Assembly (NCBI RefSeq): GCF_032854445.1
Contig: NC_088305.1
Location: forward strand, 31,833,645-31,897,644
DNA from: Liolophura sinensis
Lineage: Eukaryota; Mollusca; Polyplacophora; Chitonida; Chitonidae
Length of the DNA stretch: 64,000 nucleotides
Direction: 5' to 3'
The number at the start of each line of letters is the position of its first letter. Position 1 is the first letter of the stretch. Below the pieces are notes generated by a model. That model did no database searches, was not told the DNA's origin, and worked only from the letters and a program-made list of their open reading frames with translations. Both the position numbers and the translations under genes were made by a program. This document shows, in pieces, positions 25,083 through 36,029 of the stretch.

Positions 25083-26498
25083 CTCGCCTTTGAAAGCCGG
25101 AATATTCCATCCGGATTTGTCATCGGTAAGAGACTATATATTTTTGTAGTTATTTGTATTGTTTTGTATATTATTGCCAGTCGTATTATTTGTCTATTTT
25201 GTTCAAATATATGTACTGAACTTATTCAAACGCCTTCGTGTTTCTTTCTTTGATCTTGAATAAGGCCTATCCCTGAGTTAAAGAAGCCAGTTGTTTCTCA
25301 TCTTTACTCTTCACTACTCTTTACTCTTTCAAGTTTTCCTCACCGCTGTGATGTTATACCGAATATTCACAACGCTTTTGATTGATGACATACAATAACT
25401 GATGAATTGCCCGGCATATGAAGGTACTGGCGGTTACACCGTATAAGACTTATCAGCAATGGATATAAACACTCCTCAAGCTATGATAAACGGATGGATA
25501 AAAAAGCACAGAGTTACTGATTATGCAATGTAACCTGAGAAAAACAACAGCTTGTTTTTATCGGGGAGTCAATAAATTTCAAGGAAACAAGAGAATATAT
25601 AAATATTCCAGCGATTAACGGGCTCTGGTATTTGGCACAGCGATTGCGGATATCCCCCGTGCGAGGCATGGCCCTTTATTGATAATGCTGAGACAATGTG
25701 TCTGACAACACCAAACATTCCCCATCTGTATTATTGATTGAGTGGCTGGGAAAGGCCTTTCGGGCCCTGCAGCTAGATTTAGCAATGCAGCAATTTTTCA
25801 GATAAGAGTAGCTTTTGTGAAGTTCTTACATTTTTTCAGGAAGAGTAATATGAAAGTTAAATAATGTTGCAAGTCCACTGGGCTTACGAAGATGTGGTTA
25901 TATACAAGACGCTGTTTGAATATTCATTCGCGTGTTGGACAGGGCCCTGAATCCATTCGCATATTAAAAAAGTCTTTTTCCAACCGAAAACAAAACTTAA
26001 TAAAAATCTGTCAAGCGATGATTATTTCCAGACGTTTATGATCTATTTTTTGTTTATGCAATTAGAAAATGTTTCCACAATTTCCAACGCAATTACAAAA
26101 CAGTAAAATAATATAGGAGACTTTTTGTCATTATAATGATCAAGAATTGCAGTTGATGACGTGACTGCCTTTTGCCTCATTTCATTTACAGGGCTTTGTT
26201 TTTGACACAAATATTTTGGTGAATTGTCCTTTTTTTTCAAAATTCCGACAGGATGTTGCCGATTACATGTCAGAGCGGTAAATTTTGGCTCAGAAAAGTG
26301 TGTAATTCTTAATTCATGGTGCAAACTTGACGTCGTTTTGCGAGCGGGGCGATTATATAAAGTATTCGTGCATAACTGGAGAGTGATACAAAGAGATCAA
26401 CAAGTCCACAGTTAGACATAAATGAATCAATTCTATATCTGAGACATTGTGACAAAATATTCGACATGGTCTGTTTAGTACAAAGGGGTAAACATAGA
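25083..26498. other. Unannotated, nothing recognised
   Basis: Between the short-frame region and the GPCR 3' end. No supported exon. Confidence 0.5.
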
Positions 26499-26504
26499 TT
26501 TATT
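26499..26504 (-). promoter_or_regulatory. Candidate poly(A) signal of the GPCR gene
   Basis: AATAAA on the minus strand about 80 bp after the receptor stop codon. It gives a compact 3' UTR. Position and exact hexamer are the only evidence. Confidence 0.5.
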
Positions 26505-26581
26505 CTGTCCTAACAAACAATTCCGGACATATTAAAGAGTTACTCTGTTAAAAGAGATTGACGGCAAGTGTTACTCATTTG

Positions 26582-26815
26582 CTATTTCATTTCAGTATAA
26601 CTCTTACCCGGTATAGGCTGGAACTCCTTTTTCTTGCAGCGACAGAAGAATCGGAATGTGGCCGTCAGAATGTGTCTGTAACCGCGACGGTAACTCTTAG
26701 AGAAGAGGCCGTAGATAAGTGGGTTAAGTAGACCCGTCAGGGTAGTGCTGAGCAAGGCGTAGAGAACTGCGATGTCACTGACTTTGAACCCGGCCTTCTG
26801 CACAGTGAGCATGAG
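26582..26815 (-). CDS. Rhodopsin-class GPCR, exon 2 (TM7 and C-tail)
   Basis: Terminal coding exon of the receptor that starts at 30791. It begins directly after the acceptor ttttcag in phase 0, matching the phase of exon 1, and adds residues 269-345. It supplies TM7 with the class A signature NPLIY at 299-303, then helix 8 (FSKSYRRGYR). A CRC cluster at 326-328 may be palmitoylated, and the basic tail ends KSYTEMK before the stop. Total predicted length is 345 residues, short but normal for this class. The intron falls at the end of TM6, inside the seven-helix core. A minisatellite on the intron side directly abuts the acceptor (see 26812-27115). The sequence-supported splice pair and continuous topology make the gene model strong. 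Confidence 0.9.
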   Translation of the reverse strand, partial: LMLTVQKAGFKVSDIAVLYALLSTTLTGLLNPLIYGLFSKSYRRGYRHILTATFRFFCRCKKKEFQPIPGKSYTEMK

Positions 26816-27115
26816 CTGAAAACAGGAGATGAGATGGCATTATTAGGTAAAACCAGGAAATGTCAACACCATTAGCTGAAAACATGAGACGTGATAACAA
26901 CTTTAGCTGGAAGCATAAGACGTGATGTCAACATTAGCTAAAGGCATAAGGCTTGATGTCAACATTGGCCGAAAGCATGAGACGTGATGTCAACATTAGC
27001 TGAAATCATGTCACGTGATGTCAACATTAGCTGAAATCATGAGACGTGATGTCAATGTGATAGCTGCATACAAGAGATGAAATGTTCATAAAAGCTGAAA
27101 ACAGGAGAGGAAATG
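26812..27115 (-). repeat. 31-bp minisatellite abutting the GPCR exon 2 acceptor
   Basis: Minus-strand unit reads gttgacatcacgtctcatga, then tttcagctaat. Each unit holds an acceptor-like TTTCAGCT. The first unit is the real acceptor, and the distal unit at about 27092-27112 shares tctcctgttttcagct with it. Confidence 0.85.
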
Positions 27116-27295
27116 TCAACGGCCAATGTTATGCTCCGCAAAAATAGGAATGTTTAGAGCGATACGCACGAAATTAGAATGGATTTACTTCAAGAAAAGC
27201 AGCTAGCATGGTTTAATGACAACGGAAAGACGCAGTGGATGTTTTATCACTATTCAAATCGTGTACCATGTTTGTTAATCAAAGTATGTATCCCA

Positions 27296-27443
27296 GCTGT
27301 GCTATGATTGGAACTGTTCATAACTACAAGGTGGCGACCTTGTTGGGCAGGACGAACATACAGCCCCTCGCTGTGCTATGATTGGAACTGTTCATAACTA
27401 CAAGGTGGCGACCTTGTTGGACAGGACGAACATACAGCCCCTC
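27296..27443 (+). repeat. Tandem duplication, 74 bp, 2 copies
   Basis: Copies start at 27296 and 27370 with gctgtgctatgattggaact and differ at about one base. The flanking sequence belongs to the dispersed family also seen at 40934-41065. Confidence 0.93.
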
Positions 27444-28749
27444 GTACCGGGTTAAGCAGAATTAGACATAATTATGAAACAAATTCTGGACATTCAGTCC
27501 ATATTCATTCCTAGGGCTTTCTTTGTGGAATTAAAGAAACTTGGCGTTGAGAATTTTGACGAAATATTCTAGAATATAGGATATAAGATGTACAGCATAC
27601 AGGGGGGGGGGGGGGGAAGCAGAGCAACGAAGGCAGTGTTATACTTGACAAATGGTTACACGTAACCGGTAAAATACTGTGCCTTATCAATTTGCCTCAG
27701 GGTTTTCTTAAAACTGTTCACGTGAAAGACTAAACTGTAACATATTACACGCCCCTTAGCATCATGTCTTAAGCAGAATTAATTTTTAAAAAATGTAGTG
27801 ATGTTAATTGCAAGTTATTATCATGCACTGGTCTAGCATTACTCAAAATTGCTGGCCTCACTTGGTTTTAAAAACACAAGCGAATATCACCCGTCAGCAT
27901 GAGCTGCAAATGTTACATAGTATGAAATGCCAACATGACTTTATGATACGTTAAGTGCAGTTGGAATTTAAGACTACGGGAGACGTAAACATTCGGGGTC
28001 TTGGGAAAAATCACCATGCATAACATGAATTATCATCCTCTGTGATGATAACCAACAATATGGAAAGAAAATGTGCATGTTTCTTAGTTCAGTCATAACC
28101 AGAATCCAGCTACATGTATATTCTTAAATACGAAAGGCTTTCGCTTGCTAGGATCGTGAATGCGTTGACTCGCTGAGCCGTCAGGCCCTTGGCCAATGAG
28201 GTTCAGTACTTCAGTGCTAGCTCTTCAGTTTCCATCACCCTCAGACCTGATTACCGTCAAATAGGTGAAAAATTCTTTACTTCCACGCTAAGCAAAAATC
28301 AAGTAAAATAATGTAAAAACTAAATAAATAAATTTGGGACACCTGGTCTGCTCGTTTTAGACAATATATATGTAACTGTAGTACATATCGTTACTTTTCA
28401 AGAAAAAGAATAGGAGAAAAATGTCATATTTTACTTTCAGAACTTCTAATATCTGTCGTAAATATTATATAGAAGAATAAGGGGAAATAAATAAATGTTA
28501 ATATCCCTCGTGGTCTAATAGCGTCCACCAGACAGAGATTTGAATTGTGTTCGTTACAAATCCTATCGGTCAGCCCTGAAGCACAGTGCATTTCCTGATA
28601 CAGATAGACACCCATTTGTAAATATCACAGGCTGTATAAAAGTGCAGTACATGTTGTGCTACGAACAGTATGGCTTAAAGCAGCAAGATTTACTTCATAC
28701 CACTATCGTGTATATTATATCTGCATCGTATACGCTGAACTTGTCACAG

Positions 28750-28945
28750 GGGTCTCTCACTAATGCGGTCACTTTGAGTTCAAGTCCAGCTCATGCTGGC
28801 TTCCACTTCGGACGTACGTGCGAATGTCTTCCAGCAACCTGGGGATAGTCGTAGCCCGGTTTCTTCCCACCATAATGCTGACCGCCTTCATATTAGTGAA
28901 ATGTTCTTGAGGACGGCGTAAAACAACCAAAAAAACCCAAAATAT
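28750..28945 (+). mobile_element. SINE-1 in the GPCR intron
   Basis: The B-box-like gagttcaagtccagctcatg is followed by the central block (cggtttcttcccaccataat) and the tail (gttcttgaggacggcgtaaa). It lies antisense to the receptor transcript. Confidence 0.75.
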
Positions 28946-29987
28946 ATAATATACGTTATTAACGGAGGCAGGTTACATCAGTATGGCGTACGTTGTACCT
29001 GTATCAAATCCGTAATGCCTGTATCGTACAGATCAGTCTAAAACTGTATACGTTACAAAATATCGTACAAAGCAGTAAGTTGCCCTTTGTTCCGGTACCG
29101 TGTGCCATAAACGTGTATCACACGTACCATCATCGTGTGCATTATGCTCGTGTTGTATACATGAATACAGTTAATCCTCAACGGTAACGGCGATAATGTG
29201 TTCCATCAGGAACTCGTATCGCAGACGTTATACAAGTGTGTGCCTGATGTGCGACTCTCATGTACAAAAGAATGGTTTAAGAACAGCAGCTCGGGTATAT
29301 GTTGTAAACCATGTTTGGATGTCATAAAGAAAACAGTCTCTTTTTTCTTTTTTACCTTTCTTACTGGATTTTATGATAATTAAAGTCACTTTTCCTGACA
29401 GAGCTCTCAAAGATGATTAAATAAGTAGTTGGAAAAGCTGCACGCATCAGTTGTTGTGTTGTTACAAATTCTGTGTAGATCTACGTATCACTGTTGTTCT
29501 TTTCTTCTATTTGAGCCGATCAGCTGAGTATATTTCCACACTTTGTCCATGCGACAAACGATGGTATCAAGCTACACGTATCCACGACCGTTTTCTGTGA
29601 GTGCACTAAATTCCACAGACTGTCTGAGGATGATTACATTCCATCTACAAGAACACGTTCAGCAGATTTATTGTCCTGTTTACGAACATTTCTTGCCACA
29701 ACAAATCCCTTGAGGGTTTTAAGTTCTATGCGAAAATAGACTCGGAATATTGTATAAACGCTAGTAATCCAGCTGGCGGCATACAAAAGTTCAGTTATTT
29801 TGGGGTTGTCACTTTATCGTAGACATTACTCTATCTGACGGTGAAAACCTGACAGGATAACGTGGAACTGATCCAGACTTCAAATTGTTTTTTGCCTGTA
29901 ATAAAATACACCCATATATTTACTCTTGGCAGTTGCTTGTAACAAATACGATCATTGTTTATTCTTGGCAATTTTTATTACACTTAC

Positions 29988-30791
29988 CATAGTTGGGAAC
30001 CAGGTGAGGTAAAATAAAATAGTGACAGTAATGATCATCCAGGTGAACTCCACGATAGCCTTCCTGTCAGTTTGTAACTGTATCACGTTCGTCTGGCGCC
30101 GATTGGCCAAAGGCTGTAGTTTTCTCTGCAGTTTCCACATCATGGAAGTCACTCTGGTATTAACGACCAAGACCACGAGTAGGTTGGCGTAACCTAGCAC
30201 TAAAATCGTGATGTAAAACACGCTCTGCTCGCCGCTTTTCGGCATAGACGTTATCCAGGACTCACAGAGCAGACCGGAAGTGGACATGGCGGGCGGCGCC
30301 AAACCTATCAACGGCAGCGCGGCGATTAGCAAAGCAAAGATGTAAATGGCCAAGACGAAGTATTTCACCCTTTCAACGACGTTTAAACCATTCACCTTGT
30401 AATACAGAGCCATCCTGAGAGAGAGCAATCTATCAATACACATATACGTGATGATTAGAATGGAAACGATTTGAAACCACAACATGGTAAGTTGGTAAAA
30501 CTCGCATGTCGGCTTCCCGCCGTACCAGGTCTTGTTGAAATAGGACACAAGACCGAAAGGCGTAGGCACAACGACTGACAGTATATCCGTGATACTCAGA
30601 GCGATGATGAGTTCATCCGTCACCAATCTGTCTTTTTGCCGCTTCGTCCTCAACGCGACTACTATAGGAAATATGTTGACGACCACCATAATGGCCTCGA
30701 CGATGATACTCAGCGTTCCGGAGACGTCCTGGAGGGTGTTGGTGTGGGGAAGAGGAGTAGAGGGAGCCTTGCTCAGAGCATAGTGGGCCAT
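29988..30791 (-). CDS. Rhodopsin-class GPCR, exon 1 (N-terminus to TM6)
   Basis: This exon encodes residues 1-268 of a seven-transmembrane receptor that would sit in the plasma membrane and signal through G proteins. The ATG at 30791 is preceded in frame by a stop (30855-30857) with no other ATG between, which supports this start. Visible class A landmarks are N39 in TM1, D69 in TM2 (motif SITDIL), C96 before TM3, the DR pair at 120-121 after TM3 (IDRLLSL replaces DRY), C176 in extracellular loop 2 for the usual disulfide, and TWFP at 263-266 in TM6. The usual TM4 tryptophan is not seen. The exon ends right after ATG with a good donor (gtaagtg), phase 0. The TM4 PLIG and loop-2 CESW motifs faintly recall prostanoid receptors, but the ligand is unknown. 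It joins exon 2 at 26582-26815. The receptor call is firm; the subfamily is a guess. Confidence 0.9.
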
Positions 30792-30857
30792 TCCTCTGAC
30801 GGAATGTACAATCGGAAGTCGTTTACCAGGCCGGCAGGTGATCGATGATATAGCCTA

Positions 30858-33800
30858 GGACACTTTATCCACGACGACCCGGTCTCTCAACAAGCTTTTA
30901 CTACGTCGTCGTTTCAAGTGCTCGCAGATATTTATTGTTTCATCTAGGGTAATATCTGTGTAAACAGCAGTATTCATCTCCCCGCAGATCTGTACTCACA
31001 CACCCCTGGCCTCCCGATTGTCTTGATGTTGGAATCTTATTTATTGGGCTTTTGTCCACGCCGGTTCCGGGATGGGAGGTCGCAGGAAATGCCAGGGAAG
31101 GCAAATAGACCTATGGTTCTTCCGAGGCCTAGGCCACTTTCTCTTTTTGATCACGATATGTCCTGGAATCACGAAGAACGCCCCCTGTAACAGACAGATA
31201 GACCTTAACAAACCATCTCAGTGTAACATCTCAAACGCCTGCCGGTTTTTTGCTCCATCCTGTTAGAGACGACAAAACCCCCCCGCACGCAAATTGTCTA
31301 ATTCTATCACTAGTCAGATCAAAGACTTCAGCGCATAAAAGATAGGTTATTATCTAATGAGATCCTGCCTCGGTTGAATGCAAAGTGTACACTTCTAAAG
31401 ATAGGCTTTTTTAATGCTCTTGAAACCGGATGCCAATTTATTATCCACAAAGGAATTCCTCCTTTGTAGAGTTAAAATATGCTTGAGGTTTAAATATGGT
31501 AAAAAAACGTATATGATGAAAGAAAAAACTATCACTGGTTCAAAGCAGTCTTGTTTCCTCTCCCACGCCACAGATCAGCTGTTCCCTAGCGGGATTACAT
31601 TTATAACACGACTATAGGTTAGTGGTTCGAATCCTGAACATGCAGATTTGCCTTATATGTTATAGGAAAATGCTTGAACTATACCACTGCTACGGCGTGT
31701 TTGTCTTCAGATTCATTAAAGGCTAAGCTTTCATACTGATCACAAGCGGACGGCAATGAAATGGAGAATTAAAAAATGAAGTAAAAAAGTAAAAAAAAGG
31801 CCTCCCCACTTAGGGCCATATAGGAATAACAGATGGACAAAAGGAAAATGCAAGAAATGTCAAATATGATACTTGAGTTTCTTCAATTCAAACTTAACAA
31901 GTTCTTTATAAAGGAAGGACAGGACACGTTTTACAAAATGTGTTAATGAAGGGAACGCTTTCCAGAAGCGAACGCAAATTTGTAAAACATATAGTACATT
32001 CAAAATGAACTCATGAGTCTGATGTAAGCATAAATCGTTTTTAGCCATACGATTTCATGAAATGATACAGAATAGGCACATATAAAGTGCATTTGTGGTA
32101 TTACTTGGAGCAAGGAAACGCTTCATTAGACAGTAATCGGGCCTGGGTGATAAACCATCTGCAGTTATTAATGTTAGCTGAAATAATCACTAACCGTTTT
32201 TTTCACCAGTAACGAAAATCGTGTAATCAGGCGTGCAGGCTTTCTAATTACCAGCACTTCATCAACGGCTGGTACGGAGGGGAAATTCTGTTCTGGAGAA
32301 AATGCCGTGTAATCACCATGATACTGTTTAACGTTAGAGGGCTAGAAAGCTTATAGCCTTATCCAGGAAGCAAATGCTACACAAGGAACAATACGACGAT
32401 GCAAAGTGAAAAGTGGGCCTAGAGGAAGACTAATGATGATGTTTGTTGCCATGTTTTTCATATTATTTCTCTTTATTTACATTGCTTGTGATCCTGTACG
32501 CTATTCTTGTGTAGGGCCCCAACCGCTGACTAAGGAGAACAGTCGGCCTAAAGGCAGATTTTTGGACGACAAAGGGCTAGTATTTCCCCCTTTTTACATT
32601 GCTAGTGTTTCTATAAGCAATACTTGTAATGGGCCTAAAGGCTGACTAATGGTATTTGTTTCGCCCCTTTTCAATTTTTTTCTAATTTTTTTTACTTTAT
32701 TTATAAGCAATTTCTGGAGTTTTCTTGCGTCGTCTAATGTCCAATCTGAACCTGAGATGAGCTGTTTGTTTTCCGTAATGAGTCTTCAAACAAAATATCT
32801 GAAAAATATCGCCTAAAGCAATTTATTTCCTGTATAATCTGAAGTAGTGTCAAAATCATAACAAGTGTCAAAAACGTAACAAGTACAAAAAACGTAACAA
32901 GTACAGTTCTGATAAATGTTTATTCTAACAATGCCCAGCGGCCTATAAAAAACCAAAAGCAATATAAAACCTCAAAGGGACGATCGAAGACACGAGGGGA
33001 AAAAAAGAAGAATATAATTCCCGTCATGTTGCCTGGGGAAAAAGAGGCTATGTGATCGTTTATCGTCGTCAACGTTTGAAAAGCTAATGAATTTTACTCA
33101 GTTAAAGCTAAGAAAAGGTTAGCCATCGGCTCGACAAAATAAGAGGAAACCTGGGTCATTTACAAAGCTTACCGTCAAATAGTCTTCGCAGTCAGAGTTG
33201 GCAAGAGATCATCTGCGGGTGAAAAAAACTCTCAAAGGCACTGATTCTTTTGCTGTGCTTGCGTCGGTTGGTTCAGGAATAAACCAATAATGACGATGTT
33301 CAACTGCATCAACACAAAATTACCTCTTTTATCCTTCCTGTTACACGTCACTCTCCTCGGTAATCAGAGTTGGACAGAAATTGGTAGGTATTTACGAGCA
33401 GGGACTCGAGCCGACAGCCCCGGTCATTTCTCCGTACAGGAAACCCTGACGTCGTCTCGCTGGCAGGAAGACTGGAGCGCAACTCCACAACCCGTGTTCG
33501 GACAATAGAATATAGGCTTCGCTGCCACTTATTTATTGATTTCACGCCAATTCCCAATGTGTCTTTGAACATCCTGTTCCTTTAGTCGCATATATTGATT
33601 GGCTAAGAGGGGAGGGTCGTGAAAGATAGGGAGACGATAGGCTGTCGAGGAAGTAAGGCTGTTTGTCTGTATAACATCTCCGTCCGCGGTAGGGAGTCCT
33701 TCACACTTCCCCTAGAGGTGTATACCTTCGCTATGGACAGGGAGCAGTGCGACAGAGTAAACGCACAGTGAATTCCGAGTCCAATAAACCACACAGTCCC

Positions 33801-34269
33801 CTAGGAGAACAAGCCGCCTGTGTCTTTTAGATGTGAACACCATGAAGCTAAGGCAATGCGTGTTTTAGTTAAAGGGCTGAACGCATTTGCGTGTGGACAT
33901 GCGCTGTTATGCTTATTTGTACCATATATACATAGCATATTTATAATATATAGATATCGTTATACAAGCAATCTTCTTCATACAGAGCTTTACACAAAGG
34001 TTCCATTCTGTTATCGACTAAGTCCGTCCACATCACAGTATTGTTATTAGAAATTAAAGAACGTTGTAAATATGTAATTTTCCTTATAGTAGCACTGGAT
34101 ATAAAGCTGATATGTTTTGAGGCTACACGTCCGCGACAACAAAAGATACCAACCAACAACACAAGGCTGAATATAGCAGTAGAAATCTTTTTTGTTTTCT
34201 GTTTAAGTAAATGATACCATCAAATTGATGGCAAACATATCGAACTTTGGCTCCAGAACGTCGCAGAAA
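30858..34269. other. GPCR upstream region, mostly unannotated
   Basis: Would include the receptor 5' UTR, promoter or further 5' exons, but no clear TATA or splice pair is visible. ggttcgaatcc at 31626-31636 matches a tRNA B box without a credible A box. A plus frame at 33290-33508 starts with a signal-like leader but has no other support. Confidence 0.45.
32847..32905 (+). repeat. Short tandem repeat, 17-18-bp unit, 3 copies
   Basis: Unit aaaaacgtaacaagtac. Confidence 0.8.
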
Positions 34270-34610
34270 CTATTATGGCGCTGCCAGTAAAGTCATGTAT
34301 GACGCTATTTATTATTCACTGGACATGAACAAATAGTTTCTGTCATCGAATAATGAAATAACATGATACTTGATATAGCCATATTGCAATTTTGAGGGCT
34401 GTGGTCGAGTGGGCAAGGTGCATGTCTTTGTGTTGCTAATCATCATGGGCTGAATTGAGCGCTTCAGATAGCGTTTTAGCCATGTCATCCTATGAAATGG
34501 ATGACATTTCATTCAGTGAAATCTGTCTGGATATTCAACTGCTGACACCTGTTAGTCCTAGTTCAGTCCATATTGTGTAATCGTGTGGCTTAGCTGAGAT
34601 ACATATTTCG
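34270..34610 (+). repeat. Duplicated segment T, copy 1 (uninterrupted)
   Basis: Contains cactggacatgaacaaatag, then tttctgtcat, the junction near 34382 (atattgcaattttgaggg) and ttttagccatgtcatcc. Matches 37385-37482 plus 37970-38205. Confidence 0.8.
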
Positions 34611-34696
34611 TTATCGACAATATAATTATATTCTAGCATGGTACAGAATTTAAATACTGATTTAACTCAATCGCCTGCAACATGCCTCGCGTTTTT

Positions 34697-34870
34697 CCTT
34701 CTCTTTGTATGATTTCGTCCTATTTTCGTACTTTATATACTTTCTTAGTTCTTTGGTAGTTTGTGTTAAACGTCGTTTTTGGAATTGGCCTTGTGCTGAT
34801 TAACCCGGAACGTCTTTACTGGTTGACGGCTGGTATAGGAGTGTCTGTTTCGACGCATAGATTCAACACT
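34697..34870 (+). repeat. Dispersed repeat R, copy 3
   Basis: Starts ttctctttgtatgatttcg, contains ctttcttagttctttggtag and ttgacggctggtataggagt. It lies directly upstream of SINE-2 copy 1. The first 40 bases recur alone at 40797-40840. Confidence 0.65.
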
Positions 34871-34945
34871 GTGGTACACTTACGACAAGCACTCATGTCA
34901 AAACAAGTCCAAACAACTCCCTCAGTTTTACTGCCACTTCATACG

Positions 34946-35316
34946 CAACCGGCCCGGATAGCACAGTTGGTAGAGCGTCCGCTTCGGGACCGGTAGATCC
35001 AGGATCAAACCTTGGTCGAGTCACACCTAAGACTTTAAAAGAGGAAGTTGTAACTTCCTCGCTTGGCGTTCAACATGAAGGGGATAGTGCAACGACTGGT
35101 TGACCCGTATCAGTATAATGGCTCGGGCGGGGGCGGCTTACTTGCCTTCGGTAAGTCGTCTCAGTGAAGCAGCACTAAATAAAAGAGCGGTGGAAATCCG
35201 TCCTGCAACAAGGAGGCACATTACACGTACATGCACCCTAATGATTCGTCATATGACTGAAAAATTGTTGAGTACGACGTTAAACCCCAAGCACTCGCAC
35301 TCCAAGCACTCGCACT
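34946..35316 (+). mobile_element. SINE-2 copy 1, complete, with 11-bp target-site duplication
   Basis: tRNA-derived SINE of about 371 bp flanked by CACTTCATACG at 34935-34945 and 35317-35327. The head has an A box (TAGCACAGTTGGTAGAGCG) and a B box near 35013 (ggatcaaacct). The body contains gacccgtatcagtataatgg and tgccttcggtaagtcg. The 3' end is acgacgttaaaccccaagca, followed by a repeated gcactc tail. The perfect duplication shows retrotransposition and a fairly young age. Confidence 0.9.
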
Positions 35317-35419
35317 CACTTCATACGTTTGGGATGAAGAGATAATTGCCTCTGGTCCACACGAACTGCTACGTGTGGAGCAGACGAGCTCATAGGTAAT
35401 CATTAAGATTACGGAGCAT

Positions 35420-35600
35420 TTTCTGCTGTCTTTGCATGATTCCGTTCTGTTTTCGTACTTTATATATTTTCTATGTTCTTTGGTGGTGTGTGTTATACGT
35501 GGTTTTGGGAATTGACCATGCGAAAAATTGATTTGGAAGTCATTATTGATTGGCGGCTGATACGAATGTCGCTTTCAACTCATAGGTTCCTGGCATTGGT
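35420..35600 (+). repeat. Dispersed repeat R, copy 4
   Basis: Shares ttttcgtactttatatattt, gttctttggtggtgtgtg and the end block gattggcggctgatacgaat with copy 3. It lies about 100 bp after the end of SINE-2 copy 1, so two R copies bracket that SINE. Confidence 0.65.
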
Positions 35601-35904
35601 AGTAACTTAAAAAACAGACAAAAACCAAACACTGTCAGCGCCCGTAGAATCACTTATTTGGTCTTGCATGAAGCACATCGAAATATTCATGTCTTCCAAC
35701 ATCATGACCTACACAGAGCACGATCTAAGCTTGCAGTCGCGTGAGGGAAAGTCAGTCAGTTGCTTGTCAAAGGCCAATAGTTCACACCAGTGTCCTCCAT
35801 TCATGAAACGGATAACCGCCATATAGGTGAAAAAAAAGAAAAACCAATGAGTACCGAAACGACACCCGACAACAATAAAACATATTACACTTTTTATTTA
35901 ACCA

Positions 35905-36029
35905 AGTCTGAAAAATTCAATGTGCAAGTAGCATAATATTATAATGACTTAAGCACTATCACTTTTTGGATGACTGGCACAGGTATACATTAAATGTCAG
36001 CATGCTTGAGATGATGCCTTCAGGATTAT
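35905..36029 (+). repeat. Duplicated segment U, copy 1 (flank of the 48-bp array)
   Basis: tgcaagtagcataatatt and gcttgagatgatgccttca match 41125-41450. Confidence 0.75.

Larger units (their letters stand above)
26816..29987 (-). other. Intron of the GPCR gene
   Basis: About 3.2 kb between the donor after residue M268 and the acceptor before L269. It holds a 31-bp minisatellite at its 3' end, a 74-bp tandem duplication (27296-27443), a run of 15 G (27602-27616) and a SINE-1 copy (28750-28945). Short open frames in it show no recognisable domain. Confidence 0.8.

Noticed and set aside
31626-31636. Possible tRNA gene (ggttcgaatcc)
   Set aside because: The B-box match is perfect, but no A box, acceptor stem or anticodon arm can be formed upstream. 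At most it is a fragment of a SINE head.
33290-33508. Small secreted protein starting MTMFNCINTKLPLLSF
   Set aside because: It has a hydrophobic leader only. It overlaps a similar-length frame on the other strand and has no splice or homology support.
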